From the NCBI GenBank assembly GCA_029861795.1, contig JAOTYS010000021.1, positions 1 through 22,745 of the forward strand: DNA of 22,745 bases. Direction: 5' to 3'. The notes below the pieces were generated by a model. It saw only the letters and a list, made by a program, of their open reading frames with translations, ran no database searches and was not told the DNA's origin. This stretch comes from Gammaproteobacteria bacterium (GTDB lineage Bacteria > Pseudomonadota > Gammaproteobacteria > Arenicellales > JAOTYS01). Made by a program: the position numbers and the translations under genes. Position 1 is the stretch's first letter, and each line of letters begins with the position of its first letter. Shown piece after piece: positions 1 through 7,197 of the stretch.

Positions 1-489
1 AGCCTGCGTAAGACTCTGCGACGGAAGCAATATGTTGTAACAGCAGATCGGGCGTTCCGCGAAGTAGTACAGGCCTGCGCTGGGCCAAGACCCCATCATC
101 CACTGGGTGAGACCTGGATCACCGCCAAGATGATGGATGCCTATTGCCGGTTACACGAGCTAGGATATGCTCACTCTATAGAGTGTTGGCACGGCGATCG
201 GCTTGCCGGCGGGCTTTATGGTGTCGCACTGGGGCGAGTTTTCTTTGGCGAGAGTATGTTTAGCCATCGCACTGATGCATCCAAAGTCGCTCTTGTGTAT
301 CTAACGCGGCAACTAATGCGTTTGAAGTTTGCGCTAATAGACTGCCAAGTATCCTCAGCACATCTCTATAGCCTAGGGGCCAAAGAAATTTCACGCAGGG
401 AGTTTATGCGCCAACTAGATGACGCCATAGCGGAGAATAAACACCCGAGCTGTGACCGTTGGACGCTGGAACCCGACTCAAGCGCGTAG
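1..489 (+). CDS. aat: Leucyl/phenylalanyl-tRNA--protein transferase, 5'-truncated
   Basis: Cytoplasmic aminoacyl-transferase that moves Leu or Phe from charged tRNA to the N-terminal Arg or Lys of proteins, marking them for ClpS/ClpAP degradation (family knowledge). The reading frame is open from base 1, so the start lies outside the window; about 162 C-terminal residues are present. They include family hallmarks similar to E. coli Aat: ETWIT, HELGYAHSIECW, GGLYGVALG, FFGESMFS and KFALIDCQV. The stop is TAG at 487-489. The next gene, bpt, begins 3 bp later, so the two are very probably co-transcribed. The internal Met codons near position 130 are not the true start, because the conserved sequence continues upstream of them. 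Confidence 0.95.
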   Translation, partial: SLRKTLRRKQYVVTADRAFREVVQACAGPRPHHPLGETWITAKMMDAYCRLHELGYAHSIECWHGDRLAGGLYGVALGRVFFGESMFSHRTDASKVALVYLTRQLMRLKFALIDCQVSSAHLYSLGAKEISRREFMRQLDDAIAENKHPSCDRWTLEPDSSA

Positions 490-492
490 CCA

Positions 493-1233
493 ATGACTGA
501 ATCCGGCCTATATCTCTCGGCCCCCCACGACTGCCCGTATATCCCCGGTCAGACTGCCATGACATTGGTGGTGGATCCCCGCACCCAAGTCGAGCGGCCA
601 CTTTTCGAGTTGTCGATGAGGTACGGGTTCAGGCGTAGCGGCGAGATGATCTACCGACCCCACTGTCCGTCTTGTAGCCAGTGTGAATCAGTAAGAGTTC
701 CAGTGAATGATTTCATCCCTAGTCGCAGTCAAAAGCGTACCTGGCGCCGCAACCAAGACCTGTGTGTAGAACGATGTCCGCCTGTGTTCACAGACGAACA
801 CTTCGAGCTCTATTTGCGCTACCAAACGATCCGCCACCCCGACGGCCCAATGATTAATTCCGACCCAGAGCAATGCCTCAACTTTTTGAAAGGGCCGGCC
901 GACATAACGTCGTTCTATGAAGTGCGGTTACAAAACACGCTAGTAGCTGTGGCAGTGGTCGATCGGCTGAGTGACGCTCTGTCCGGCGTGTATACATTCT
1001 ATGATCCAACCTTTTCGCGACGCAGCATAGGCGTTTTTGCGATTCTATGGGAAATTGAGCAGACCAAGCGCTTAGGGTGCCAATGGCTCTACCTTGGCTA
1101 CTGGATCAAGCAATGCAGCAAGATGGCGTATAAGATCAACTTTCGGCCTGTGGAGCACTTTCGCGATGGCGATTGGCGGAGATTGTCCCCATTATCTGCG
1201 TCTTTACCCTCACCTAGGAATGCGGCATCATAG
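493..1233 (+). CDS. bpt: Aspartate/glutamate leucyltransferase (Bpt)
   Basis: Transfers Leu from Leu-tRNA to proteins with N-terminal Asp or Glu, complementing Aat in the bacterial N-degron pathway (family knowledge). The 246-residue protein has the usual family length. The N-terminal ATE domain shows the CPYIPGQ motif with Cys14, and a Cys cluster (Cys58, Cys61, Cys64) in YRPHCPSCSQC. The C-terminal domain shows the typical GVYTFYDP and LYLGYWI segments. The ATG lies 3 bp after the aat stop with no obvious Shine-Dalgarno sequence, which suggests translational coupling. The order aat-bpt-infA is common in Pseudomonas-like gammaproteobacteria. Eukaryotic-type Ate is the alternative family name, but bacterial proteins of this form belong to Bpt. 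Confidence 0.94.
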   Translation: MTESGLYLSAPHDCPYIPGQTAMTLVVDPRTQVERPLFELSMRYGFRRSGEMIYRPHCPSCSQCESVRVPVNDFIPSRSQKRTWRRNQDLCVERCPPVFTDEHFELYLRYQTIRHPDGPMINSDPEQCLNFLKGPADITSFYEVRLQNTLVAVAVVDRLSDALSGVYTFYDPTFSRRSIGVFAILWEIEQTKRLGCQWLYLGYWIKQCSKMAYKINFRPVEHFRDGDWRRLSPLSASLPSPRNAAS

Positions 1234-1261
1234 CGCGTTTCAAATTCAGGCGAACTGAGTA

Positions 1262-1480
1262 TTGGCGAAAGAAGAACACATTGAAATGGAAGGAACTGTC
1301 CTCGAGACACTGCCGAACACGCAGTTTCGAGTGGAGCTAGAGAACGGTCACGTGGTGACTGCACACATTTCAGGCAAGATGCGCAAGCATTATATACGAA
1401 TCCTGCGCGGCGACCGTGTAACAGTGCAGCTTACTCCCTACGATCTTTCTAAAGGAAGAATCACCTACCGCATGCGCTAG
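1262..1480 (+). CDS. infA: Translation initiation factor IF-1, TTG start
   Basis: IF-1 binds the ribosomal A site of the 30S subunit with IF-2 and IF-3. The 72-residue product matches the canonical length and is nearly collinear with E. coli IF-1: [28 protein letters not shown] and [10 protein letters not shown]. The conserved [11 protein letters not shown]-terminus begins directly after a TTG codon at 1262-1264, and no in-frame ATG gives the right N-terminus, so TTG must be the start. The bases upstream contain only a weak purine stretch (CAGGCGAACTGAG), so initiation may be inefficient or regulated. It lies 28 bp after bpt, in the same orientation. clpA, the usual next gene in some relatives, does not follow. 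Confidence 0.95.
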   Translation: MAKEEHIEMEGTVLETLPNTQFRVELENGHVVTAHISGKMRKHYIRILRGDRVTVQLTPYDLSKGRITYRMR

Positions 1481-1483
1481 GTG
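1462..1483 (+). terminator. Near-perfect palindrome across the infA stop codon
   Basis: CACCTA (1462-1467) and TAGGTG (1478-1483) are perfect inverted copies. Between them CGCATGCG is itself palindromic, with one C-C mismatch on each side. The element includes the last infA codons and the TAG stop. It could fold as a 3' hairpin that terminates or protects the aat-bpt-infA transcript. No T-tract follows, so an intrinsic terminator is not proven. Confidence 0.3.
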
Positions 1484-1564
1484 CGTCCTGATCCCTGATT
1501 CCTGACTACTTTATTGCGATCTAGAATAAGTCTAGCCTTGCGGACTATCTCGCCCTTCTCCTAG

Positions 1565-1573
1565 TGCTATAAT
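1565..1573 (+). promoter_or_regulatory. Extended -10 promoter candidate for the desaturase
   Basis: TGCTATAAT combines a perfect -10 hexamer (1568-1573) with the upstream TG of an extended -10 site. The -35 region is weak: TTGCGG at 1538-1543 is too far (24 bp spacer). Initiation near 1580 would give a leader of about 180 nt before the desaturase ATG at 1762. Confidence 0.5.
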
Positions 1574-1593
1574 GTCATCAGCTTGCGGAGATT

Positions 1594-1714
1594 TCTAATG
1601 TGGGAGGAGGCTCCTTTAGAATGCAACCGTGCATAAAGCAATGTATGATACACCAACAAAAACAATAAACGAGTGTTGGCGGTCGCACCGTGTGATTGAT
1701 TAGCAGTCCGCCAA
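1594..1714 (+). promoter_or_regulatory. Hairpin-rich desaturase leader
   Basis: Three inverted repeats sit between the candidate promoter and the desaturase gene. First, TCTAA/TTAGA (1594-1598/1616-1620) encloses GGAG/CTCC (1603-1606/1611-1614) with loop GAGG. Second, ATGCA/TGCAT (1621-1625/1630-1634) has a 4-nt loop. Third, TTGGCGG/CCGCCAA (1676-1682/1708-1714) has a 25-nt interval. No known riboswitch consensus is recognisable. A structured 5' leader, an operator or a small RNA are all possible. Confidence 0.35.
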
Positions 1715-1761
1715 ATATAGACAGCACACCAACGCATTGAGAAGAGAGGGTGGAAGGAATT

Positions 1762-2955
1762 ATGTTCGAAGGACTCATTGATCTCCCCTGGTGGGGTTAC
1801 GTTCTAGCAGCTCTGGCAATCACCCACGTCACCATTATTAGCGTCACCCTTTACCTGCATCGTAACCAAACCCATCTGGCTCTGGATCTGCATCCAGTTG
1901 TAGGTCATTTCTTCCGATTTTGGTTGTGGCTTACGACTGGCATGGTCACGCGTGAATGGGTGGCGGTACACCGCAAACACCATGCAAAGGTAGAAACCGC
2001 CGAGGATCCCCATAGCCCACAAGTTCGGGGCATTCATACGGTGCTGTGGCTAGGCGCTTGGCTTTACAGGAAAGAGTCGAATATCCAGGAAACATTGGAA
2101 AAGTACGGCTATGGAACCCCCAACGACTGGGTGGAGCGAAACATATACACGCCACTTACTTACGTAGGACCCGCGTTTATGCTTCTCATTAATATCGTCC
2201 TATTCGGGCTGTATCCCGGATTCGCGATCTGGGTGGTACAAATGCTGTGGATCCCATTTTGGGCGGCTGGCGTGATCAACGGGGTCGGACACTTTTTTGG
2301 CTATCGCAATTATGAAGTCGCAGACGCGAGCAAGAACATTGTCCCATGGGGCATCATCATTGGCGGAGAAGAGCTCCATAACAACCATCACGCCCATGCG
2401 AGCTCTGCCAGATTTTCATCGCGGCGTTGGGAGATAGATTTGGGCTGGTTTTATATTCGCGTGCTGAAGTTGGTGAAACTAGCTCGAGTCAAAAAATTGG
2501 CACCGCAACTGCTCATACAGCCAGATAAAGGGCATTGCGATTTCGATACGCTGCGCGCCGTACTAAACAGTAGGTTTCAGGTGATGGCCAACTTTGTCAA
2601 GGATGCACTGCGTCCGGTCTACCGCGAGGAGGTACGAAAAGCACGCAAAGAGGATAGAGCACGGTGGACCTTACTCAAGCGCGCCAAAATGTTAATGATT
2701 CGCGAGGGGTCACAACTCGACGAAACCCATAGAACTTCCTTGAACAAAGCGCTGGAGTTGAACCCGAAGCTCAAGACGGTCTATGCGATGAAACAGGGTT
2801 TACAAGAAATCTGGGGGCGCTCTACCACGACCCAGGAACACTTACTCCATGCGCTTGAGGAATGGTGCCACGAGGCCGAGGCCTCCGGGATCGAAGCGCT
2901 CAGGGATTTTTCGTTGAAGCTGAGAGGTTACACCCTAGCACGCTCCGGCCCCTAG
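1762..2955 (+). CDS. Membrane fatty acid (acyl-CoA-type) desaturase
   Basis: Integral membrane di-iron desaturase that introduces a cis double bond into acyl chains, tuning membrane fluidity (family knowledge). The three histidine boxes are intact: HRNQTH (33-38), HRKHH (70-74) and HNNHH (206-210). Hydrophobic segments lie at about 10-32, 45-62 and 128-165. I chose ATG 1762 over an in-frame GTG at 1750 because GGAAGGA precedes it at good spacing and MFEG resembles homologous N-termini; this gives 397 residues. After the desaturase domain there is a charged, helical tail of about 120 residues (about 278-397). It is also known from Pseudomonas desaturases and looks to me like the C-terminal helical part of ISL3-family transposases. 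The gene stands alone between infA and a convergent HNH gene. Substrate (acyl-CoA or phospholipid) and regiospecificity cannot be read from sequence. Confidence 0.92.
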   Translation: MFEGLIDLPWWGYVLAALAITHVTIISVTLYLHRNQTHLALDLHPVVGHFFRFWLWLTTGMVTREWVAVHRKHHAKVETAEDPHSPQVRGIHTVLWLGAWLYRKESNIQETLEKYGYGTPNDWVERNIYTPLTYVGPAFMLLINIVLFGLYPGFAIWVVQMLWIPFWAAGVINGVGHFFGYRNYEVADASKNIVPWGIIIGGEELHNNHHAHASSARFSSRRWEIDLGWFYIRVLKLVKLARVKKLAPQLLIQPDKGHCDFDTLRAVLNSRFQVMANFVKDALRPVYREEVRKARKEDRARWTLLKRAKMLMIREGSQLDETHRTSLNKALELNPKLKTVYAMKQGLQEIWGRSTTTQEHLLHALEEWCHEAEASGIEALRDFSLKLRGYTLARSGP

Positions 2956-2967
2956 GGACTACGTCCC
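2955..2967. terminator. Short hairpin between convergent genes
   Basis: GGGAC (2955-2959), loop TAC, GTCCC (2963-2967) fill the 12-bp gap between the convergent desaturase and HNH stops. It may act as a shared bidirectional terminator, but the stem is only 5 bp and there is no clear T-tract on either strand. Confidence 0.25.
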
Positions 2968-3588
2968 CTATATAAGTCCCTTCGGCAAGGCAAGATTTGT
3001 GGTCAACCTGCCGTGCAATGGACTGGTACGCGGGAAATGCGCCTGCAAAAACTCCATCTGATCAGCCAGTACTCGTCTCCCCCGAAGATATACGTATTCG
3101 GCGTGGGTGGGGGCGAAGGGGACTGCCAGCAAACTCACTCCGGCCTCTTCGGGTGTACGACCGGCTTTGTAGTTGTTGCAACGCTTACAAGCGGTGACGA
3201 CGTTAGCCCAGCCGTCCGTACCCCCACGGCTTAGCGGGGTCACGTGATCCCGCGACAACTCGGAGGTCTGAAACTTTTCACCACAATACATACACACACA
3301 CGCATCTCGTGCGAACAAAGCCTCGTTACTCAGTGGTGGAACGTAGTCTTTCGCCAATTTTTCGGTAACGCGACCTTCGCCCCGGGTGGCAATAATTGAA
3401 TTGACCTCGATCACGCTTCGACGACCGGTAACGGCATTGTGACCACCGCGAATACGGTACAAAGTGACGCCACAGGAGTAGACAACCTGACCGAGGTGAT
3501 ACAAACGCGCCGCTTCCCGGTAACCGATCCAATCAAGTGGCATTCCCGCCACATCAGTACGCAGTCCGGGTTGTTCAAGGGAATACAC
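2968..3588 (-). CDS. HNH endonuclease family protein
   Basis: Small nuclease-like protein with a zinc-stabilised HNH (beta-beta-alpha-metal) fold. Visible in the 206-residue product are a CMYC pair (Cys99, Cys102), the catalytic-type DH (His115) in SRDHVTPLSRGG, Asn129 in WANVV, and CKRCN (Cys134, Cys137, Asn138) followed by NYKAGRTPEEAG. Closely similar chromosomal HNH proteins of about 190-200 residues occur widely in gammaproteobacteria, and I know of no established role. I chose GTG at 3588 because GGAG lies 8 nt upstream. An in-frame TTG at 3657 would add 23 residues but has no better support. It is transcribed toward the desaturase. There are no adjacent restriction-methylation or phage genes, so a mobile or restriction role is not indicated. 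Confidence 0.85.
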   Translation of the reverse strand: MYSLEQPGLRTDVAGMPLDWIGYREAARLYHLGQVVYSCGVTLYRIRGGHNAVTGRRSVIEVNSIIATRGEGRVTEKLAKDYVPPLSNEALFARDACVCMYCGEKFQTSELSRDHVTPLSRGGTDGWANVVTACKRCNNYKAGRTPEEAGVSLLAVPFAPTHAEYVYLRGRRVLADQMEFLQAHFPRTSPLHGRLTTNLALPKGLI

Positions 3589-3967
3589 CGTAAAATCTCC
3601 TATCGTAAGGCAATCTCCGATCAGACGACTGCATAACCTGAGTCTGCTTGATCGCAAACCCCCAAACTACAGTCGCCCGAGATTAAACCAGACAATGAAG
3701 CGCATTGTCACGTACTTGGACACCAACCGAAGGGCGTACGACTCAAACAGCGGGCAATAGCGGGGGTCCTATTGGTCCAACTATGACCACTTGGTTGTCG
3801 CTAGGGCTGCTGTTAGTTTAGCAATGGAAACCACTCTGGCTCCCATGATCCAACGGACGATGGCCCGAAAGCAGGCGCCGGACTAAAGGCTGGGGTCAGT
3901 TGAACACGAACAGTTATGTGCGGCGCTGGATTTACAACGCTGATGGTGGGCCGGCCGCTTGCAAAGC
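3589..3967. other. Gene-poor interval between HNH gene and rpmG
   Basis: About 380 bp with no credible coding sequence: the best ATG-started frames I read are about 20 codons. It must hold the HNH promoter and the 3' end of the rpmB-rpmG transcript. The one clear element is a perfect inverted repeat, GACAATG/CATTGTC (3691-3697/3703-3709), with loop AAGCG. I see no tRNA-like, repeat or phage signal. mutM, which follows rpmG in E. coli, is absent. Confidence 0.5.
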
Positions 3968-4123
3968 CTACTTGATCTTCGATTCTTTATAGATCACGTG
4001 CTTGCGAACCACCGGATCGTATTTCTTCATTTCGAGCTTTTCCGTAACCGTCCGCTTGTTCTTGGTGGTGGTATAGAAATGACCGGTACCTGCAGATGAC
4101 ACTAGTTTGATCTTGTCACGCAT
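3968..4123 (-). CDS. rpmG: 50S ribosomal protein L33
   Basis: Fifty-one-residue ribosomal protein of the large subunit. The translated sequence reads [17 protein letters not shown], then TTTKNKRT, and ends [11 protein letters not shown], collinear with E. coli L33 from its fifth residue. The cysteines of zinc-binding L33 variants are absent, so this is the zinc-free type. ATG at 4123 is preceded by AGAGGAATCACC, a good ribosome site. It starts 15 bp after rpmB ends and must be co-transcribed with it. It is slightly shorter at the N-terminus than the E. coli protein. Confidence 0.95.
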   Translation of the reverse strand: MRDKIKLVSSAGTGHFYTTTKNKRTVTEKLEMKKYDPVVRKHVIYKESKIK

Positions 4124-4138
4124 GGTGATTCCTCTTGA

Positions 4139-4375
4139 TCAGACTTTCTCTCCACGGGCTCTGAGTTCCTTGAGCACAACGTCTATCCCTTTCTTGTCGA
4201 TGGTTCGCAGTCCTTTCGTGGACACACGTAAGCGCACCCACCGGTTCTCACTGCCTACCCAAAACTTACGGTAGTGCAGATTAGGCACGAATGAACGACG
4301 GGTCTTGTTGTTGGCGTGAGACACATTGTTCCCGCGCAAAGTGCGCTTACCCGTTACTTGACATACCTTCGGCAT
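4139..4375 (-). CDS. rpmB: 50S ribosomal protein L28
   Basis: Large-subunit ribosomal protein of 78 residues, the same length as in E. coli. Diagnostic segments are [29 protein letters not shown] and [17 protein letters not shown]. The start is ATG 4375, with GGAG 8 nt upstream; an open frame continues further upstream but is not part of the conserved protein. rpmB-rpmG is a universally linked pair in proteobacteria, and radC lies next to it here as in E. coli. Confidence 0.96.
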   Translation of the reverse strand: MPKVCQVTGKRTLRGNNVSHANNKTRRSFVPNLHYRKFWVGSENRWVRLRVSTKGLRTIDKKGIDVVLKELRARGEKV

Positions 4376-4417
4376 CAAACCTGCTCCCACAAGAACATCT
4401 GGCGGACGAGGGGCGAG

Positions 4418-4426
4418 TTTATACCA
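4418..4426 (-). promoter_or_regulatory. Extended -10 promoter candidate for rpmB-rpmG
   Basis: Read on the minus strand this is TGGTATAAA: a strong -10 hexamer (TATAAA) with the TG of an extended -10. Initiation near 4411 would give a 5' leader of about 36 nt before rpmB. No good -35 match is visible. It lies between radC and rpmB, so the ribosomal pair need not depend on a radC transcript. Confidence 0.45.
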
Positions 4427-4483
4427 GAAAAGACGATCCATCGGTAGTCTCAGGACTCAAGATCATGATGGATCCCGACTCGG

Positions 4484-5158
4484 CTAGAGTGACCCACGCT
4501 CGTTCAACGACACCGTTTCACTATCACCGATTACCAAATGATCCAGCAATCTAATATCCATAAGGGCCAAAGCGTCTTTAAGACGCCGCGTGAGCGCTTC
4601 GTCAGCCCTGCTGGGTTCAGCCACTCCAGACGGATGGTTGTGGGCCACGATCACCGCCGCTGCACCGTAGCGCAGCGCCCGTCTTACCACCTCACGAGGA
4701 TGAACCGTAGCGCCGTCTATAGTCCCGTGGAATAACTCCTCGAATGCGAGTACGCAGTGACGCGTGTCAAGAAACAGCGCGCAAAATATCTCCTGACCTC
4801 TGTCTCTGAGCACGGCCTGCAAATAGGTGGTGACATCCCGAGGAGAACTCAGCGACTCACCTCGCTGCCAGCGCTCCGCCAAATAACGGCGCGCAACCTC
4901 AAGGATGGCCTGCAATTGCCCAGACTTCGCGGGACCGAGGCCCCGCACCGCAGACAGCTCTGCACGGTCGGCGGTCAGCAGGTTACGCAGCCCGCCAAAG
5001 TTGTTCAGCAAATCCCGGGCCAAGTCCACTGCTGTCTCACCGGGCGAGCCGGTGCGCAGGAATATCGCGAGTAATTCTGCGTCGGAAAGGGTGGACGGGC
5101 CGTGTTTGAGAAGTTTCTCTCGCGGACGTTCAGATTGGGGCCATTGGGTAATGGTCAT
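4484..5158 (-). CDS. radC: RadC family JAB/JAMM protein
   Basis: Member of the RadC family (224 residues, usual length). The N-terminal part (about 68-87) has a helix-hairpin-helix signature, [11 protein letters not shown]. The C-terminal part has the full JAMM metal motif HNHPSG..S..D with His173, His175, Ser183 and Asp186. The old link to DNA repair in E. coli was withdrawn, so a biochemical role is unsettled despite the conserved metal site. ATG 5158 is preceded by a near-perfect Shine-Dalgarno AAGGAGGT (5165-5172). It is divergent from coaBC across about 100 bp, as in E. coli and Pseudomonas. Confidence 0.94.
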   Translation of the reverse strand: MTITQWPQSERPREKLLKHGPSTLSDAELLAIFLRTGSPGETAVDLARDLLNNFGGLRNLLTADRAELSAVRGLGPAKSGQLQAILEVARRYLAERWQRGESLSSPRDVTTYLQAVLRDRGQEIFCALFLDTRHCVLAFEELFHGTIDGATVHPREVVRRALRYGAAAVIVAHNHPSGVAEPSRADEALTRRLKDALALMDIRLLDHLVIGDSETVSLNERGSL

Positions 5159-5257
5159 GACGAGACCTCCTTGTCTTACAATCCGTTTTATCTCACCAAG
5201 CTAGCTTATCATGAAGTACACTTAGATTGACTCGTCAGTAGCAACTGATTTGTGAAT

Positions 5258-6493
5258 ATGTCTATGTTGACGAATAAGCTCATCTTGGTGGGTGTGACCG
5301 GCGGCATCGCCGCATATAAGAGTGCTGATCTCATCCGGCGCTTGCGCGAAGCGGGCGCCGATGTGCGTGTGGCCATGACTGAAGGGGCGTCGCGCTTCAT
5401 CACGGCCCTCACCCTCCAAGCGCTGAGCGGACATCCAGTGCATCAAAAGCTGCTCGACCCTGAGGCGGAATCCGGAATGGGGCACATCGAAATCGCTCGT
5501 TGGGCAGACGCGATCCTAGTCGCCCCTGCCAGCGCTAACTTTCTGGCTCGCCTGAGTCATGGGATGGCAGACGATTTGCTAACAGCCGTGTGCTTGGCGA
5601 CCGAGGCGGAGCTTGCTGTTGCCCCAGCCATGAATCAACAAATGTGGCAGAACCCTAACACCCAAGAGAACCTTGAACGGTTACAGAGAACCGGCGTCAG
5701 CATATTTGGTCCTGACAGTGGGAGCCAGGCCTGCGGCGAGGTCGGGCCTGGACGCATGCTAGAGCCTACAGAACTAACTCAACTCACTGCCAATTTGTTT
5801 GCTTCTGGCGCCCTCCAGGGGTTGAACGTAGTGATCACCGCAGGCCCCACCTGGGAGGCCATCGATCCTGTGCGTGGGATCACCAACCATAGCTCCGGCA
5901 AGATGGGTTACGCGCTCGCGCAGGCCGCGATAGATGCCGGTGCACGGGTAACCTTGGTGTCGGGCCCAACATCGCTCGCTGCACCACCACGCGCTACCCT
6001 GGTGCAAGTCACAAGCGCCTTGGATATGCAAGATGCAGTCAGCAGCGCCATCAGCGGCGCCGACATATTCGTAGGGGTGGCTGCGGTGGCTGACTATCGC
6101 CCGCTGGCGCCGGCGAGCCAAAAAATCAAAAAAGACAGCGAACGCATCTCTCTGGAGCTGGTAAAGAACCCTGACATCGTGGCCGCTGTGGCCGCTCGCC
6201 CAAATAGGCCATTTACCGTGGGCTTTGCCGCCGAAACCGAAGACTTACTTCGCAATGCACAGTCCAAGTTGCGTCACAAGGGCTTGGATCTGATCATCGC
6301 AAACCGAGTCAGTGAGCCCGGCCTTGGCTTTGGATCCGAGAATAATGCAGTGACTGTTATCGACCTGCACGGCTCGACCAACATTGGGCCTCTGCCCAAG
6401 ACAAAGTTGGCCCGATCATTAATCCAAGAGACTGCTGACCGTTTCCATGCAAGCCGTCCAGCTAAGAATACTCGATCCGCGTATCGGAACTGA
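5258..6493 (+). CDS. coaBC: Bifunctional phosphopantothenoylcysteine decarboxylase/synthetase
   Basis: Two-step CoA enzyme. CoaB joins phosphopantothenate and cysteine (CTP-dependent), and CoaC decarboxylates the product with FMN to 4'-phosphopantetheine. The CoaC half (about 1-190) has the GGIAAYK flavin loop, His76 in GHIE, Asn126 in PAMNQQM and Cys159 in [11 protein letters not shown], matching E. coli His75, Asn125 and Cys158. The CoaB half (about 191-400) shows [30 protein letters not shown] and KIKK. I chose ATG 5258 by alignment with E. coli Dfp; GTG 5252 and ATG 5264 are in-frame alternatives, and none has a clear ribosome site. The 3' end overlaps dut by 47 bp. Confidence 0.95.
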   Translation: MSMLTNKLILVGVTGGIAAYKSADLIRRLREAGADVRVAMTEGASRFITALTLQALSGHPVHQKLLDPEAESGMGHIEIARWADAILVAPASANFLARLSHGMADDLLTAVCLATEAELAVAPAMNQQMWQNPNTQENLERLQRTGVSIFGPDSGSQACGEVGPGRMLEPTELTQLTANLFASGALQGLNVVITAGPTWEAIDPVRGITNHSSGKMGYALAQAAIDAGARVTLVSGPTSLAAPPRATLVQVTSALDMQDAVSSAISGADIFVGVAAVADYRPLAPASQKIKKDSERISLELVKNPDIVAAVAARPNRPFTVGFAAETEDLLRNAQSKLRHKGLDLIIANRVSEPGLGFGSENNAVTVIDLHGSTNIGPLPKTKLARSLIQETADRFHASRPAKNTRSAYRN

Positions 6494-6902
6494 ATTTCCT
6501 GTTCCCGAATACGCCACCCAGGGTGCCGCAGGGATGGACTTACGCGCCTGTTTGGAGGAACACCTCAGGCTTGAACCCGGTGACGCCCAGCTTATCCCGA
6601 CGGGCATCGCGGTGTATATTGGAGACCCAGACCTGGCTGCAGTGCTGCTTCCCCGCTCAGGGCTGGGACACAAACACGGCGTGGTGCTGGGGAATCTGGT
6701 GGGGTTGATCGACTCTGATTACCAAGGTCAAGTCATGGTGTCTTGCTGGAACCGGGGGACTAGGCAGGTCATCATCGAACCTGGCGATCGTATTGCACAG
6801 ATGATATTTGTGCCAATTCGTCAGGTCCAATTCAAAATTGTCGACAAGTTTCCGCCAAGCGCGCGCCACACGGGTGGGTTTGGTCACACTGGAAATCGTT
6901 AG
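6447..6902 (+). CDS. dut: Deoxyuridine 5'-triphosphate nucleotidohydrolase (dUTPase)
   Basis: Trimeric dUTPase that hydrolyses dUTP to dUMP and pyrophosphate, keeping uracil out of DNA and feeding dTMP synthesis. The 151 residues match the E. coli enzyme along their length. Motif 1 is AGMDLRA, motif 2 is PRSGLG, motif 3 is [10 protein letters not shown] with catalytic-type Asp91, motif 4 is PGDRIAQ, and motif 5 is GGFGHTG near the C-terminus. The ATG at 6447 lies inside the coaBC coding region (47-bp overlap, different frame), and no separate promoter or ribosome site is evident, so translational coupling is likely. The neighbour relation coaBC-dut is conserved in E. coli and Pseudomonas. Confidence 0.96.
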   Translation: MQAVQLRILDPRIGTEFPVPEYATQGAAGMDLRACLEEHLRLEPGDAQLIPTGIAVYIGDPDLAAVLLPRSGLGHKHGVVLGNLVGLIDSDYQGQVMVSCWNRGTRQVIIEPGDRIAQMIFVPIRQVQFKIVDKFPPSARHTGGFGHTGNR

Positions 6903-7017
6903 CAAATACTTCGTGAGGGGCCGTCAACATCGCCGCCTCATCTCCCTGCACTACGAGCAGTCATAAGAGTAGTTTGCGGCTGAACTGTACGGTGAAGAAT
7001 TTTATCCTAGACTCTCC

Positions 7018-7023
7018 TATAAT
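7018..7023 (+). promoter_or_regulatory. Possible -10 box upstream of sucA
   Basis: A perfect TATAAT stands in the 295-bp gap between dut and sucA, about 175 bp before the sucA start. No matching -35 or TG extension is visible. The rest of this gap shows no convincing gene; a 75-codon frame at 6974-7201 lacks any recognisable sequence or ribosome site. Confidence 0.3.
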
Positions 7024-7197
7024 ACGGCACAAAATCATGAATCTATGTCTCCGCTTGATGAAATTCCATGGGGTGGATCGGCTTACACCGTTACCGGGAC
7101 AGTGGTATGCACTCGCCCACATTAAGTCAAGATCTAAACACCGCCGAATCCAAGCTAGTATTAGACCTTCATTGATATACCGGTTCGAAATAGCGCC

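Noticed and set aside
1578..1778. Minus-strand open frame of 66 codons upstream of the desaturase
   Set aside because: It overlaps the candidate promoter and leader, is cysteine-rich without family resemblance, and has no ribosome site.
2968..3588. HNH gene as part of a homing, restriction or phage element
   Set aside because: No flanking repeats, integrase, methyltransferase or intron-like context; similar HNH proteins are ordinary chromosomal genes in this class.
5207..5232. TATCAT and TTGACT as promoter elements for coaBC
   Set aside because: They do not pair with partner hexamers at acceptable spacing; TTGACT would place the start of transcription almost on the start codon.
6914..6940. 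TGAGG/CCTCA inverted repeat after dut as a terminator
   Set aside because: Only 5 paired bases, a 17-nt loop and no T-tract; too weak to list as a feature.
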